A program made the translations under genes and the position numbers. Of a stretch of DNA of 64,000 nucleotides, positions 1-10,740 are shown in pieces (positions within the stretch are counted from its first letter, which is position 1; each line of letters begins with the position of its first letter). The notes under the pieces are model-generated. The model was not told where the DNA came from, ran no database searches, and saw only the letters and a program-made list of their open reading frames with translations. Source of the stretch: Wurfbainia villosa (Eukaryota; Streptophyta; Magnoliopsida; Zingiberales; Zingiberaceae); NCBI GenBank assembly GCA_025175895.1, contig CM045987.1, forward strand, positions 37,474,113-37,538,112, in the 5' to 3' direction.

Positions 1-590
1 TTCTCAAGGTTAAAAAACTTGCAAATGTCCTCGAACCGCGTCTTCCTGCCCGTCCTAGTGACAATGCAACTCTGGACTAATTTTTGGCCTATCAGAAACA
101 TGTGACTGATTCTGAAATGACGAGTTGCATCATGCTAGCCACGATGGTACCTGAGCTGTGAAAGCAGCATGAGCATATGGATGCTCATACAATAGTCTTT
201 CATCTTTATGAGTTGGTTGATGAGCAAGTGAGATTCGAAAGGTTCGAAGTCTCCAAGCTCCTCTTCACCTCTGAGATGCAAGAAGGTTCATCTGTGGTAC
301 TGCTCAACATACTGAAGACTATGGAGCCTTCTGAGAAGCATGAGCAGGGGACGGTGTTGTTAGTTGATTCCTCGAAGAAAGGTTCTAAGAGGGAGTCAAA
401 GGAACAACAGAAGGGGAAGAAGAAAAAGGCTAAAAATGCAGAACCAGCACAAAAGGGCACTTGCCATCATTATGGCAAGTAGGGCCATTGGTGAAGAAAT
501 TGTAAGATTTATCTTGAGTCCGTGAAGAAGAATAAGGCATAAGATGCTCCATCTTTTTCATATCTCTTCGTTATTGATTGTCATTCTATT
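1..590 (+). pseudogene. gag: copia X gag remnant
   Basis: Frame 3 reads as the C-terminal half of a Ty1-copia Gag (capsid/nucleocapsid of the virus-like particle), with stops near 79 and 160. The open part from 177 holds a typical copia-Gag stretch (FERFEVSKLLF) that passes abruptly into a Lys-rich tail, so the middle of Gag appears deleted. The zinc knuckle near 460-500 is broken: the second Cys of CX2C is Tyr (CHHYGK), and stops follow it. The 5' end and the 5' LTR lie outside the window. Non-functional; the copia assignment is firm, the lineage is not. Confidence 0.8.
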
Positions 591-1004
591 TCCTCAGACA
601 CTTGGGTATTGGATACTGGGTGTGTCTCACATATATGTAATGACATACATGGGCTAAGGAATTGAAGAAGACTCGTCAAGGGAGAGTCAAATTTACGTGT
701 TGGGAATGGAGCAAAGGTTACTGCACTCGCCATCGGAACGTATTTGTTGAAACTTCCTTCGTTGATAAAGAACTGGACAATTACTTTTATGTCCATTCGT
801 TGATAAAGAACATCATTTCTATTTCTTGTTTAAATAGAAATGGGTACCATTTGACTTTTAGTAACAATTGTTGTTAGATAACTTTGAATGGAGTTCTTTA
901 TGGGGCTGGAACTTTAAGCAATGGTGTTTATACATTGGATGTATCCAGTGATGTTTTCAATATCGAAGCTAGCAACAAGCGTGCTTGAAAGGATAATCAA
1001 TTAG
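591..1004 (+). pseudogene. pol: copia X aspartic protease remnant
   Basis: In the same frame as the gag remnant, residues WVLDTGC near 605-625 are the D-T-G active-site motif of a Ty1-copia retropepsin, which would cut the Gag-Pol polyprotein. The remainder of the domain is recognisable but interrupted by frame changes and stops (near 660, 835 and 870). It lies between the broken zinc knuckle and the integrase, as expected for copia order. Inactive. Confidence 0.75.
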
Positions 1005-2033
1005 ACACCTACATGTGGCATTGTCGTCTTGGCCATGTAAGCAAGAAATGCATGTCCGAATTACACTGATGTGGAATTCTGGAATCGTTTGAATTGGATT
1101 CATACGATACATGCGAATCATGCTTAAAAGGCAAGATGACTAAGTTACCTTTTACAGAAAAAGGTGAACGAGTGGGAGAGTTACTAGGTCTAATACATAC
1201 TGATGTATGTGGACCTATGTCAACTCAAGCTTTAAGAGGCTATAACTACTTCATTACCTTCACCGATGATCACTCACGGTTTGGGTATGTGTTCTTGATG
1301 AAACACAAGTCTGAAGCCTTTGAAAGGTTCAAAGAATTCAGAAATGAAGTAGAGAAACAATATGACAAGAGTATTAAAATACTTTGATCGGATCGAGGTG
1401 GTGAATACTTAAGTCAAGAGTTTCTTGATTATCTAAGAGATAATGGTATATTGTCTCATTGGACTCCTCCATATACACCAAAGCATAATGGTGTATCTGA
1501 GAGGCGTAACCGGACCTTGTTGGACATGGTCAGGTCAATGATGAATCATGCGAATCTTCCCAAGTCCTTTTGGGGCTATGCACTTCAGACAGCTGTTTAC
1601 TTGTTAAACAGAATGTCAACCAAGGTAGTCTCTACTACTCCATATGAGATATGGAATAGTAAGAAACCTCATGTATCTTACTTGAAGATATGGGGTTGTC
1701 CTGCTTATGTGAAGCGGACTATATCAGACAAATTGGATGCTAAGTCTAATAAATGTCTATTTATTGGATACCCTAAGGAAACAAGAGGTTACCAATTCTA
1801 TCAACCTGTGGAACAAAAGGTGTTTGTTTCAAGGCATGCTGTAATTCTAGAGAAAGAGTTTCTCTTACAAGAAAACAGTGGGAGTGTCGTCGAGCTTAAG
1901 GAGGCTCCAGAGACTCAAATAGACATTGATGAGATACCTGGTGAAGCACAACAACTGATAACTCATAGTGATGAACAATCGGCTGGACCTACTGTAACAC
2001 CACATCTTCGTAGATCTGGTAGAACACGCAACA
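1005..2033 (+). pseudogene. pol: copia X integrase
   Basis: Ty1-copia integrase, which would insert the cDNA. It begins with the HHCC zinc-binding part (WHCRLGH ... CESC). The catalytic core shows D in HTDVCGP, D in SDRGGEY and E in NGVSERRNR, so the DDE triad is present. It ends in the usual variable linker. In-frame stops at about 1067 (TGA) and 1384 (TGA) break it. The frame stops at 2033 because element S1 is inserted there; the RT of X resumes at 15903. Confidence 0.9.
2029..2033. repeat. target site duplication CAACA, left of S1
   Basis: CAACA directly precedes the first base of the S1 LTR and is repeated at 15903-15907 directly after the last base of the other LTR. This five-base direct repeat fixes both ends of S1 and shows that it landed in the pol of X. 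Confidence 0.95.
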
Positions 2034-2390
2034 TGTAAGGGATCGTTTGAAAGCTAGAGGGGGGGTGAATAGCTCTTTTCATTTCTACAAAAATAATTAG
2101 CGGAAGCAAACACAAGTAATATATGTAAAAATAAAAACCAATGCTAACAAAGCCTTTACGTGGTTCGGAGATAACGCTCCTACTCCACGGCGATCCTTAA
2201 GGTGGATCAACCCAAGCAATTTCACTATGAAGCTTTCTCTATACAAAGACCTCCTCTTCTTACAAAAGATGACAATGAAGATTTGAGAGGAGAAAGGAGA
2301 TTAATACACTTAGAAAGCTTGGAAAACTTGTAGGAGCTTAGAAGAAAGATCAGAATATAAGCATTAGGCTCTTCTTGCTCCCCTTGGGCT

Positions 2391-2399
2391 CTTTTTATA
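2391..2399 (-). promoter_or_regulatory. TATA box in S1 3' LTR
   Basis: The minus strand reads CCTATAAAAAGAGCC here. The same sequence lies at 15154-15162 in the 5' LTR, the copy that would drive element transcription. Confidence 0.6.
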
Positions 2400-2424
2400 G
2401 GAAAGATCATCTTTTTCCCGTTGG

Positions 2425-2735
2425 AGGTCTATCACCGATCGATGACTTTCATCGATCGCCGCCGATTCTAACGCTTACGACGATTTGCGGGATTTGCGTC
2501 GTCGCATCGCCAACGGAAGACTATCGATCCGCGCCAAGAGCGATCGATCGGTGATGGTGCCCGTAGGCCAGCTAGTCGGCCACGAATTATTCGTTGGCGC
2601 CGATCCAATAATGGCGATCATTGCCGCCACCATAGCCGCAGCCGATCAGTCGATTGTCACCGGTCGCCGACCGATAACCCCGATGATCGATAATGACCTT
2701 CCAAACTCTAATGCTATATTTTAAGGCGATTCGGC
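2425..2735. repeat. CGATCG-rich variable block in S1 3' LTR
   Basis: GC- and CpG-rich stretch crowded with GATCG, CGATCG and CCGAT words, unlike the AT-rich LTR around it. The matching block in the other LTR (about 15180-15425) has the same words in a different order and number, which explains the unequal LTR lengths. A similar block occurs inside S1 at 5560-5965. No protein is supported here despite a short open frame. Confidence 0.7.
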
Positions 2736-2929
2736 CAGACACCATGTTCCATTGATCATACCTCCAAGTATGACTAATTCATACTTGAAAACATAACCTA
2801 AGCCTAGACTTAACCTTCTAGCTTCTCCATCGCCTTTCGCCTCTAGGATTTCTCTGAGTCCACGACTCCATCCATGCGCTTGCCTTCAAAAGCTTCCTTT
2901 GGTTTCGTCATGCTTTGGGTTTCTTCTTT

Positions 2930-3140
2930 GCCAAAGTACGCTTGGACTTTATGCCGCCAAGACTACATGCTTGGACTTATGCCGCCAAGACTTTCCTTTG
3001 GTCTTCCTTTTCCAAGGACTGCTTGGACTTTACGCCGCCAAGACTACATGCTTGGACTTATGCTGCCAAGACCATTCCTTGACTTCTCTTTGCCAAGATC
3101 ACACTTGGACTTGTCTTTTACCAAGTCTTCATACTTGGAT
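2930..3140. repeat. CTTGG/CCAAG inverted-repeat array in S1 LTR
   Basis: About seven spaced copies of CTTGG alternate with CCAAG (CTTGGACTTTATGCCGCCAAG type units), each able to fold as a small hairpin. The array is repeated at about 15585-15790 in the other LTR. Confidence 0.75.
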
Positions 3141-3251
3141 TTTCCTGTCACTTAAACATGTATACAATTAGATCACAAAACATTGCCTAACTTAGATGAT
3201 TATCCAAACATCAAAATATATATAAATGCTTAGGGCATTGTTGCACCAACA

Positions 3252-3265
3252 ATCTCCCCCTTTTT
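3252..3265 (-). other. S1 polypurine tract
   Basis: Minus strand AAAAAGGGGGAGAT directly precedes the 3' LTR, the expected plus-strand DNA primer position. Confidence 0.9.
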
Positions 3266-4299
3266 GATGTTTGGCAATCATTTAAGTTAGATCTTTAACA
3301 CATAAACATATTTCAATATGAATTCTAACTTCAATGTCCCTTCTCCCCCTTTGACATACAACAAAAAGGGAAGAGGTTATTCAATAAGTGCAGGAAAGAA
3401 TTATAATTAACACATCTTGAACAAAGGTATAAAATTGATATGAAGCTCCCCTTAAATCCAAGACATGTTTCATGATAAACAAAACATAAGCAATAGGCAA
3501 ATATGTCCTAGTCTCGCACCAACAATTATATAAATAGGGGATGTAGCTCCCCCTAAACCAGTGCACCAAGAAAATCCGCCTTTCCATACAAGGTATCATA
3601 TATATATTGTGGAAATTGTATAATGTCCAAAATTGAACCTTTTAACCGATGAAAAAACCACTTTCCATTCCAAAGCAGTGACATGCTCGATCGAATTGGC
3701 AGAAATAATCGCCGAGCATCGATCGCCAATAACGCAATGATCGATATCGATAAATCTGAATTTCGAGTTTTTCAGTCAAAGTTTGAAAATGCGTAGAAAA
3801 TTACGTGGGTGTCCAAAAATCACGAAACTTGGCATACACATTCTATTCGACTAGTATAACATATGAAAAATATTAGACGAAAAACATGTTCATCAGATTA
3901 ATGGATTGATACGATATCTAAAAACAACAAAATTATGACACAAAAAGTGTAATTGTATCGTATCAATATTCATAACTTCGTACTATATGCTCAACTTCTA
4001 AACATGATAAACAACAAATTGTATGCACTAATAGAAGTGAATAATAAAAAAAATTCCATATCATCAATCAAAAGTCATTACATAAGTAGGAGTTTATGCC
4101 GTACATACGGCCAAAAAGAAAAAATCAAAGAAAACAAGCGAGCTAACGATCGTCGTCCTCAGCATCCATCGGTGCCGATGACGAACCATCGTGAGGTGGA
4201 TGTCCAGGTGCAGCAGGGCGGAGAATCGCCAAGATGTCCTGCTGCTGCCGATGCACCTCTCTCACGATGGAGGAGCTCCGATGCTCTAGGCGCCTCCTC
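3266..4299 (-). other. S1 3' untranslated region
   Basis: AT-rich sequence between the polypurine tract and the envelope-like ORF. It has further C-rich runs at about 3340-3355, 3440 and 3550 that read as PPT-like purine tracts on the element strand. I see no supported protein. The small open frames here differ in strand and have no family features. Confidence 0.6.
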
Positions 4300-5330
4300 T
4301 CAAGGCGTGTGTCCACCCGCTCGCAAAGCATCAAGCGGGCACCGAGGATGTGTCGGTAGAGCGGTATCGCTCGGCAGTCTCCCTGCAGCAGTCCCCTCAG
4401 CAACACCTGCAGCACCACCCTCAGCTACTCCTGCAGCACCATCCTCAGCAACACCTTCCGCAGCGGCATCCTCTGGTGCCGGAGCGGCACCTGCTACCCG
4501 CCGTGCTGGGTCCCAGAAGACGGATCCTCTGTCGGCCTTCAGGCCCACCAATGAGAAACTCCGTCGAGTCATCTGATCATATTTCCTATTCATGATTTTA
4601 ATGACTCCTATATTCACATCAATGCCTACAGAGCTGAGCCATTGAGTGAGGACATTTCCAAATGGTATGTGAATCTTCCCATTGTTTGGTCTTATGAAAT
4701 GAATGATGCATTGGAAGGTATTGAGACCAATGTTAATGTCTAAGTATTGACGAAAGAAATGCATGAGAAGTAGGTGTGGAGGGCGAACCAAGGCCAAACC
4801 ACGGGTAACAATGGGAAGAAGACAATGAGCAATGACCTTATAAAGGACATTGTCAGAAGCAGACAGTTCTTGTGATTGAAATAAATTGGTGTTCAAAGGT
4901 CGAGGATAGTGATAGAAGGTATCATGAAGGGAATCTAAAGAAATCTCCTCAAAGGGAGATGGAAGAGGTTCACTCCAAGATGGATATAGAGTGAAATCAC
5001 TCTCGGAAGGAAGACATCCGAGAAAATCGGTCAAATCGGATCCTTGTTGAGCAACGCGAAGTCCGATATCTCGGCCCATCTCCAACCGGTCGTAGGTTGT
5101 TGAAAAATTCAGAGAGGAGGGTGATGTTTACGTGATGTTCAAAACCAACGACTCAAGGTTGTAATGTTGGATGATTTGAACAATGTCGAAACAAAAGACT
5201 TTAAGAAACTTGGAATCCATTGACCTAGGTGGAATAAGTTGGAATTTGTTTTTATGAAACGCACTTTCAAGGGAGGAATTTGGAAATCTAGGATCAACAG
5301 AGGGTTGAGGGTTTGACAGGCCCTCATTGG
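4300..5330 (-). pseudogene. SIRE-type post-pol (envelope-like) ORF
   Basis: A 261-codon open frame (4300-5085) begins after a frame change; the part upstream (about 5110-5330) is open in another frame and reads into it. The segment around residues 120-170 (QCIIHFIRPN ... HIPFGNVLTQWL) resembles the conserved part of the extra protein found between pol and the 3' LTR in SIRE elements, also called the putative plant transposon protein domain. The C-terminal 90 residues are Ala/Gly/Glu repeats (GVAEGGAAG). I see no signal peptide or membrane segment, so an envelope role is by position only. Frameshifted here. Confidence 0.6.
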
Positions 5331-6496
5331 TCGTAGGTGCCCGAAGCGCTTAGTGGCAACGCGTGCTTAATTCTAAATGGGCGACAAGACAACAACAAAA
5401 TGCACAATGTAGGTTGATGATGCATGAACAAGATAAGCATGGGTTAGTGAAATACAATCATAGGAACAAAACAAATCATTGATCATGAAAGAAAATATAC
5501 CTAGGTGGCATGGTGAACAAGGATTAGTGGGACCACGAAACCCTAGCCAAGTGTCTGGACCCTAGAGCGCGACCGGAGGCACACGAGAAGTTTCTCGAGT
5601 TGGAGAGCACTGATTACGTGTCGATGAAGTCACCGGAAAACAAAAGGGAACGGCTAAGAGGTGCGGTGGACGATCGTCGGAAGAGGAAAGGAAGAGAGAA
5701 GTCGAGAGGTTCTGGCGAGTCAAACCGGTGGAACCGATCGCATACGAACCATTACATGCAGCGTCGGTCGCCGTAAATAGCGATCGGCCCGATGGTGATC
5801 GATCGGGCCGACCCGGTCGCATACGAACCATTACATGCGCGTTAGTCATTGCCGCATAAATGGCGGTCAGGCGATGAATCGATAACGAGCAGGTGAGCAC
5901 AGTTCGATATTGGCGTCGATCGTCGGCTGGCGTTAGGTACCGGTCATTGATATCGATCGATAGCAATTTTGGCCAGATTTAAAAATTCATAATTAATTCA
6001 ATAAAGATCAAAAATCACGAAATTTCGTGGGTAATATTGTTAGATCATTTCCTATCAAGGAAAAATTATTTTAAAGGTATATTATCTCAAGATTTTGATA
6101 TTGACACAATCTTGAGATTTTGCAAAAGTTTTGATATCTTTGCAAAACTTTGTATCACTTTGGCTTATCAATAGGAATTTGTTTCTCAAGGTTTGATAGA
6201 CATAGTTTATATTTTATTTTATTTGACATTTCCAATCATATTCTTGGAGCTATATGCACATTAATCGTACATAGGCCTTCCCAATGATTGGTCCAATGAA
6301 GGATTAATGTCTCTAGATGACACTTTAGTTCATAGTAATGCATCATAACAAGCATGATGAACCAAGTGCATCTTCCTAACATCTCACATGTTGTCTAGGT
6401 GGCTCAATACAAAAATCATGGTTTCCTATGTGTTTTGTGAGATGGTTAAAGGTATAAATCCTAGTATTTCTATAGAATCATGCAAAAACTACACTT
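5331..6496 (-). other. S1 spacer between pol and post-pol ORF
   Basis: Noncoding on present evidence. The part at 5560-5965 is GC-rich with repeated CGATCGG, GGTCGC and ACCATTACATGC words, including a near-duplicate pair around 5745-5775 and 5818-5848. The rest is AT-rich. The long minus-strand frame at 5562-5966 follows base composition and shows no domain. Confidence 0.6.
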
Positions 6497-7827
6497 CTAT
6501 TCTACAAAGCACATCCCAAGTTCTCTCCTAAGTGATGAAAATTCTAGTTCAGGGAGAGGCTTGGTAAAGATGTCGGCTAGGTTGGACTTAGATTCAATGT
6601 AATTAAGCTCAATGTCCCCCTTAGCCACATGGTCTCTAATGAAGTGATGTTTCACTTCAATGTGCTTGGTCCTAGAGTGATGCACCGGATTTTTGGTCAA
6701 GTTAATGGTGCTCACATTATCACAAAGTACTTTCATGTTGGAGTAAGTTAGCTCATAATCTTCTAAGGTATGTTTCATCCATAATAGTTGAGCTACACAA
6801 CCACCCATAGCAACATATTCGGCTTCGGTGGTTGATAAAGCAACACAAAGTTGCTTCCTACTACTCCAACTAACTAGGGAGGACCCAAGAAATTGGCATC
6901 CACCACTAGTACTTTTCCTATCCAATTTGCACATGCATAATCGGAATCGGTATACCCAAGTAATTCAAATGACCTAGTCCTAGGGTACCATAGACCTACA
7001 TTTAGTGTGCCCTTGACATATCTTAAAATTCTTTTAACGGCAACTAAATGAGATTCCTTAGCACATGATTGATACCTAGCACACATACCAACCGCAAATA
7101 ATATGTCGGGTCTACTAGCGGTTAAATACAAGAGGCTACCAATCATGCTCCTATAAAGGGTAAGATCTATTTGTTTTCCTTCACTATCACTATCTATTTT
7201 GGCATTGGTTGCCATTGGAGTTGACACTACCTTAGCATTTTCTAAACCAAATTTCTTAATCATTTCCTTAGCATATTTGGTTTGATAAATGTAAATTCCT
7301 TCACTAGTTTGTTTAACTTGCAAACCTAGGAAGAAATTTAATTCTCCAACTAGACTCATCTCAAACTCTTTTTCCATATTTTGAATAAAGTCTTCAAGAA
7401 GCTCATCATTTGTTGACCCAAAGATAATGTCATCAACATTCACTTGGGCTACAAAAATGTCCTTAGATGTTGACTTTATAAAGAGAGTTTGATCTATACT
7501 ACCCCTTCTGAAATCCTTGGAGATTAGGAAGGTTGACAATCTTTCATACCAAGCCCGGGGAGCTTGTTTCAAACCATATAAGGCTTTCCTAAGTTTGTAT
7601 ACATGGTTTGGGTAGTCCATATTTTCAAACCCGGGAGGTTGTTCTACATACTCCTCTTCCTTAATAAACCCATTTAGGAATGCCGATTTGACATCCATTT
7701 GATGGAGTTTGAAACCCATATAGGAGGCATATGCTAAAAGTATTCTAATGGACTCTAATCTAGCAACCGGAGCATATGTTTCATCATAATTAAGTCCTTC
7801 AACTTGATTAAAACCCCTTGCAACTAA
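6497..7827 (-). pseudogene. pol: S1 pol: reverse transcriptase and RNase H
   Basis: RT begins upstream of 7827, where an in-frame TGA (probably from CGA) cuts the polyprotein, and runs on with [27 protein letters not shown] and the active-site box. That box reads NVDDIIFG instead of YVDDIIFG, so the Tyr of YxDD is replaced. A frameshift near 6940 separates RT from RNase H, whose catalytic residues are visible as D in YTDSDYA, E in STTEAEY and D in VLCDN. The frame ends at the natural stop at 6497. Copia order (integrase before RT) holds. Inactive as read. Confidence 0.93.
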
Positions 7828-9591
7828 TCATGCTTTATTTCTAGTGATATTCCCTTGGTCATCTAGTTTGTTCCTAAAGACCCATCTTGTTGTAATAATA
7901 GTGTTTTCACTTGGTCTAGGAACTAACTCCCACACTTGACTCCTATCAAATTGAGCCAATTCATCTTGCATTGCTAAGATCCAATCCGGATCAAGCAATG
8001 CATCTTTAATGTTTTTGGGCTCAATTTGAGAAATTAGAGCTATATGACTAGTGGGGTCCCTATGGAATGACCTAGTCCTAACTCCTTGAGATAATTCACC
8101 CACAATTTGATCTAATGGGTGACTTTGATGAACTCTTATGGTTCTAGGAGGTGTATCAAGTTGAGTTTGATCATGATCTACTTCAATTCTATGTTCATTA
8201 TCGGAATCATCCCTTACTTCCCCTTGATCCAATCCTCCCCCTTGATTATTACCCCTTAAGTTTAAATCTTGAAATTGTTTGGTAATTTCTTGATTTTCAT
8301 TATTTATGTCATCATCAATAGGGGAATTTCTAGGGTATGTATTTGAAGTTTCATCAAATTGAACATTTGAAGATTCTTCAATCTTTTGAGTCCTTTTATT
8401 GTAGACTCTATATCCTACACTAGTGGATGAGTATCCAACTAGGATTCCCTCATCCGCTTTGGACTCAAATTTACTTAGGTTGTCTTTGGTATTTAAGATA
8501 TAGACTTTACATCCAAAGACCTTAAAATAATGAATTGTTGGAATTGTACCATTCCACAATTCAAATGGAGTTTTTCCTAAAAACCTATGAATTAATACCC
8601 TATTTTGGATATAGCAAGCGGTATTAACCGCTTCCGCCCAGAAGTAGCTAGGTAAGGAATATGCATTAAGCATTGTCCTAGCCGCTTCTTCTAGGGCACG
8701 ATTTTTTCTTTCCACAACCCCATTTTGTTGGGGTGTTCTAGGACAAGAAAATTCGTGCTTGTACCCTTGTTCTAAGCAAAAAGTTGAAAAGTTAGAATTC
8801 TCAAACTCTCCACCATGATCACTACGGATCCGGTTGATTTTGAGTTTTCTTTCATTTTCTACTCTTTTGCTAAATCCTATGATTATTTCTAAGGTTTCAC
8901 CCTTATTTTTCAAGAAAAACACCCATGTAAACCTAGAAAAATCATCTACTATTACCAAGCAATATTTACTACCAATTATAGATGGGGTACTATGGCAATC
9001 AAATAAATCCATATGTAGCAATTCTAATGGTAAAGCGGTACTAAGTAAGTTTTTACCTTTGTGTGATGTTTTTGATTGTTTCCCTTCTTGACAAGCATCA
9101 CACATCTTGTCCTTGAGATATTTGACTCTAGGCAATCCTTTGACTAGCTTCAATTTTGCTATTTTGGCTATATTCTTCATGTTTATGTGACCTAGTCTCC
9201 TATGCCAAAGCCAACTTTCTTCCTCTTTTGCAATAAGACACTTAGTGGAAGGATTAGTAGCATAAGATAAATCAACATAATATATATTTGATTTTCTAAA
9301 GCCTACTAACATGCAATCATTTATAGTTTTGTGTCTTATAAAGCATTTTGAGGAATCAAACTTAACATCACATAATTGGCTTACACTAAGTAAGTTAAAT
9401 TTCATATTTTTAACTAATAGAACTCTATGAATAGCAAGATTGGGAGATACCTCAATGGTGCCTTTTCCTAAGATTTTAAGTTTGCCGCTATTACCAAAAG
9501 ACACTTTTCCTTGGCTAGTGTGGTTGATAGTGGAGAATTTTCTCTCATCCCCGGTCATATGCTTTGAGCACCCACTATCAACTATCCACAA
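7828..9591 (-). CDS. pol: S1 pol: protease, integrase and start of RT
   Basis: Open for 587 codons. Residues 2-15 hold the protease site (IVDSGCSKHMTGD), residues about 125-175 the HHCC zinc finger (WHRRLGH ... CDAC), and residues about 185-360 the integrase core with D (LLHMDLFD), D (RSDHGGEF) and E (NGVVERKNR). A Gln/Asp-rich linker follows, then the start of RT (WELVPRPSEN). In the same frame, a single TAG at about 9604 separates it from gag, which could be a suppressible stop or a mutation. It ends at the TGA before RT. Confidence 0.9.
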   Translation of the reverse strand: MWIVDSGCSKHMTGDERKFSTINHTSQGKVSFGNSGKLKILGKGTIEVSPNLAIHRVLLVKNMKFNLLSVSQLCDVKFDSSKCFIRHKTINDCMLVGFRKSNIYYVDLSYATNPSTKCLIAKEEESWLWHRRLGHINMKNIAKIAKLKLVKGLPRVKYLKDKMCDACQEGKQSKTSHKGKNLLSTALPLELLHMDLFDCHSTPSIIGSKYCLVIVDDFSRFTWVFFLKNKGETLEIIIGFSKRVENERKLKINRIRSDHGGEFENSNFSTFCLEQGYKHEFSCPRTPQQNGVVERKNRALEEAARTMLNAYSLPSYFWAEAVNTACYIQNRVLIHRFLGKTPFELWNGTIPTIHYFKVFGCKVYILNTKDNLSKFESKADEGILVGYSSTSVGYRVYNKRTQKIEESSNVQFDETSNTYPRNSPIDDDINNENQEITKQFQDLNLRGNNQGGGLDQGEVRDDSDNEHRIEVDHDQTQLDTPPRTIRVHQSHPLDQIVGELSQGVRTRSFHRDPTSHIALISQIEPKNIKDALLDPDWILAMQDELAQFDRSQVWELVPRPSENTIITTRWVFRNKLDDQGNITRNKA

Positions 9592-9606
9592 GCTTGGATC
9601 TTCTAC

Positions 9607-10440
9607 CTATGTCACATGAAAAACACAATCCTTAGGTACCCAAATCTTAGGACCACTAGCATTAGTTATAAATTTCTTTGGTACCCATGCTTTTCTCCCC
9701 TTACTTTTAATCATGGATTTTCTACTAACTAGGGATGCAAATGCTACCTCTTTCTCCTTAGGTTTATATCCTAAACCGGCCTTATTGTAAATTGCCCTTT
9801 GGTCCTTGATAATCATATCTAGATATTTGGAACCATTAGTGAACTTTTCTAGGCATGTTCTTAATTTACTTATTTCTTTTCTTAACTCATCATTTTCATC
9901 CCTAAGAGTACACTTATCATCACTAGATGATTTATCACATGATGCATCTATATTCTTAAATGATTTGATTTCTAATTTTAGATCCTTAATCCTAGTTTTT
10001 GATCTATTTAAAGCATTTTGTAAACATGCAATAGTCTTATAAAGTAAATCTACTTTGGGTGAGTCATTTACCTCATCATCATCACTTGATGATGATTCAT
10101 CACTTGAAGAGGAAGAAGACTCCTCGCTTGAGCTTCCGGTTTCTTCCAATGCCATGAGGGCTAAGTTCCGGGTTGAATGGCAAACTTCTTCACCGTCGGT
10201 AGACTCCTCCATACTTAGAGTGTCCCACGTTTGTGCCAACATCGCCTCCTTCTTCTTCTTTTCCTTCTTCTTCTTATCCTTCTCCTCCTTTTTCTTTAGT
10301 TCCGGGCAATTGGGCTTTATATGCCCTTTCTTGTTGCAACCAAAACACGTCACGTTAGAGATAGAATTTGAATTGTTAGAAGATTTACCTCTTGAGGATT
10401 GAAACATCCTCTTCACATCCTTCTTGGTGAGCCTCCTTGA
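9607..10440 (-). CDS. gag: S1 gag, C-terminal half
   Basis: Nucleocapsid half of Gag, cut from its N-terminal half (13944-14741) by a gypsy-type solo LTR. It has an intact CCHC zinc knuckle (CFGCNKKGHIKPNC, about 10308-10350), then a long Lys/Glu run, a Ser/Asp-rich stretch, a probable coiled-coil part, and a tail with the WVPK motif. The frame ends at TAG just before the protease. The open frame extends to 10623, but residues from beyond 10445 come from the inserted LTR. Serine codons make the opposite strand look open at 10055-10402; that is a shadow. Confidence 0.9.
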   Translation of the reverse strand, partial: SRRLTKKDVKRMFQSSRGKSSNNSNSISNVTCFGCNKKGHIKPNCPELKKKEEKDKKKKEKKKKEAMLAQTWDTLSMEESTDGEEVCHSTRNLALMALEETGSSSEESSSSSSDESSSSDDDEVNDSPKVDLLYKTIACLQNALNRSKTRIKDLKLEIKSFKNIDASCDKSSSDDKCTLRDENDELRKEISKLRTCLEKFTNGSKYLDMIIKDQRAIYNKAGLGYKPKEKEVAFASLVSRKSMIKSKGRKAWVPKKFITNASGPKIWVPKDCVFHVT

Positions 10441-10731
10441 CTTCCTGTAACGCCCGTGAAATTCTAGCAATTTTACGAGAATTTTTGGCTTTATGATGAT
10501 GGGCTTTATGTAGGCCTTTTTGGAGAAATAAAAGAAAATAAGCCAAAAAGAGATGCAAAGCCTAGGAATTGAACCCCCCACCTCTAGAGATAGCCAAGCC
10601 TTATAGATGCACCCACTAACCATAAGCCCAATAGAATCATATCATTAGAGGAAAAGGGGAACCTATAGATAAATGGGAGGAGGGTAAATGAAGAGGCTTG
10701 ACAAAGAGAAGAGAAACTTCTCTTCCTCCCC

Positions 10732-10740
10732 TTTATAAAG
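10732..10740 (+). promoter_or_regulatory. TATA box of solo LTR a
   Basis: TTTATAAAG in a pyrimidine-rich context, about 290 bp from the LTR start. It supports plus orientation. Confidence 0.5.

Larger units (their letters stand above)
2034..3251 (-). repeat. S1 3' LTR
   Basis: 1218 bp. On the minus strand it starts TGTTGGTGCAAC and ends CTTACA. It matches 14797-15902 closely over the first 370 bases, where I see only a few substitutions, but is 112 bp longer. The length difference falls in a CGATCG-rich block at about 2425-2735. As the 3' LTR it supplies polyadenylation and, after reverse transcription, the new U3. Confidence 0.95.

Noticed and set aside
2485..2724. GC-rich open frame suggesting bacterial DNA
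   Set aside because: It lies inside an S1 LTR, has no domain, and the matching block in the other LTR does not keep the frame.
10055..10402. Ser-rich plus-strand frame of 115 codons
   Set aside because: Antisense shadow of the acidic/Ser-rich gag of S1.
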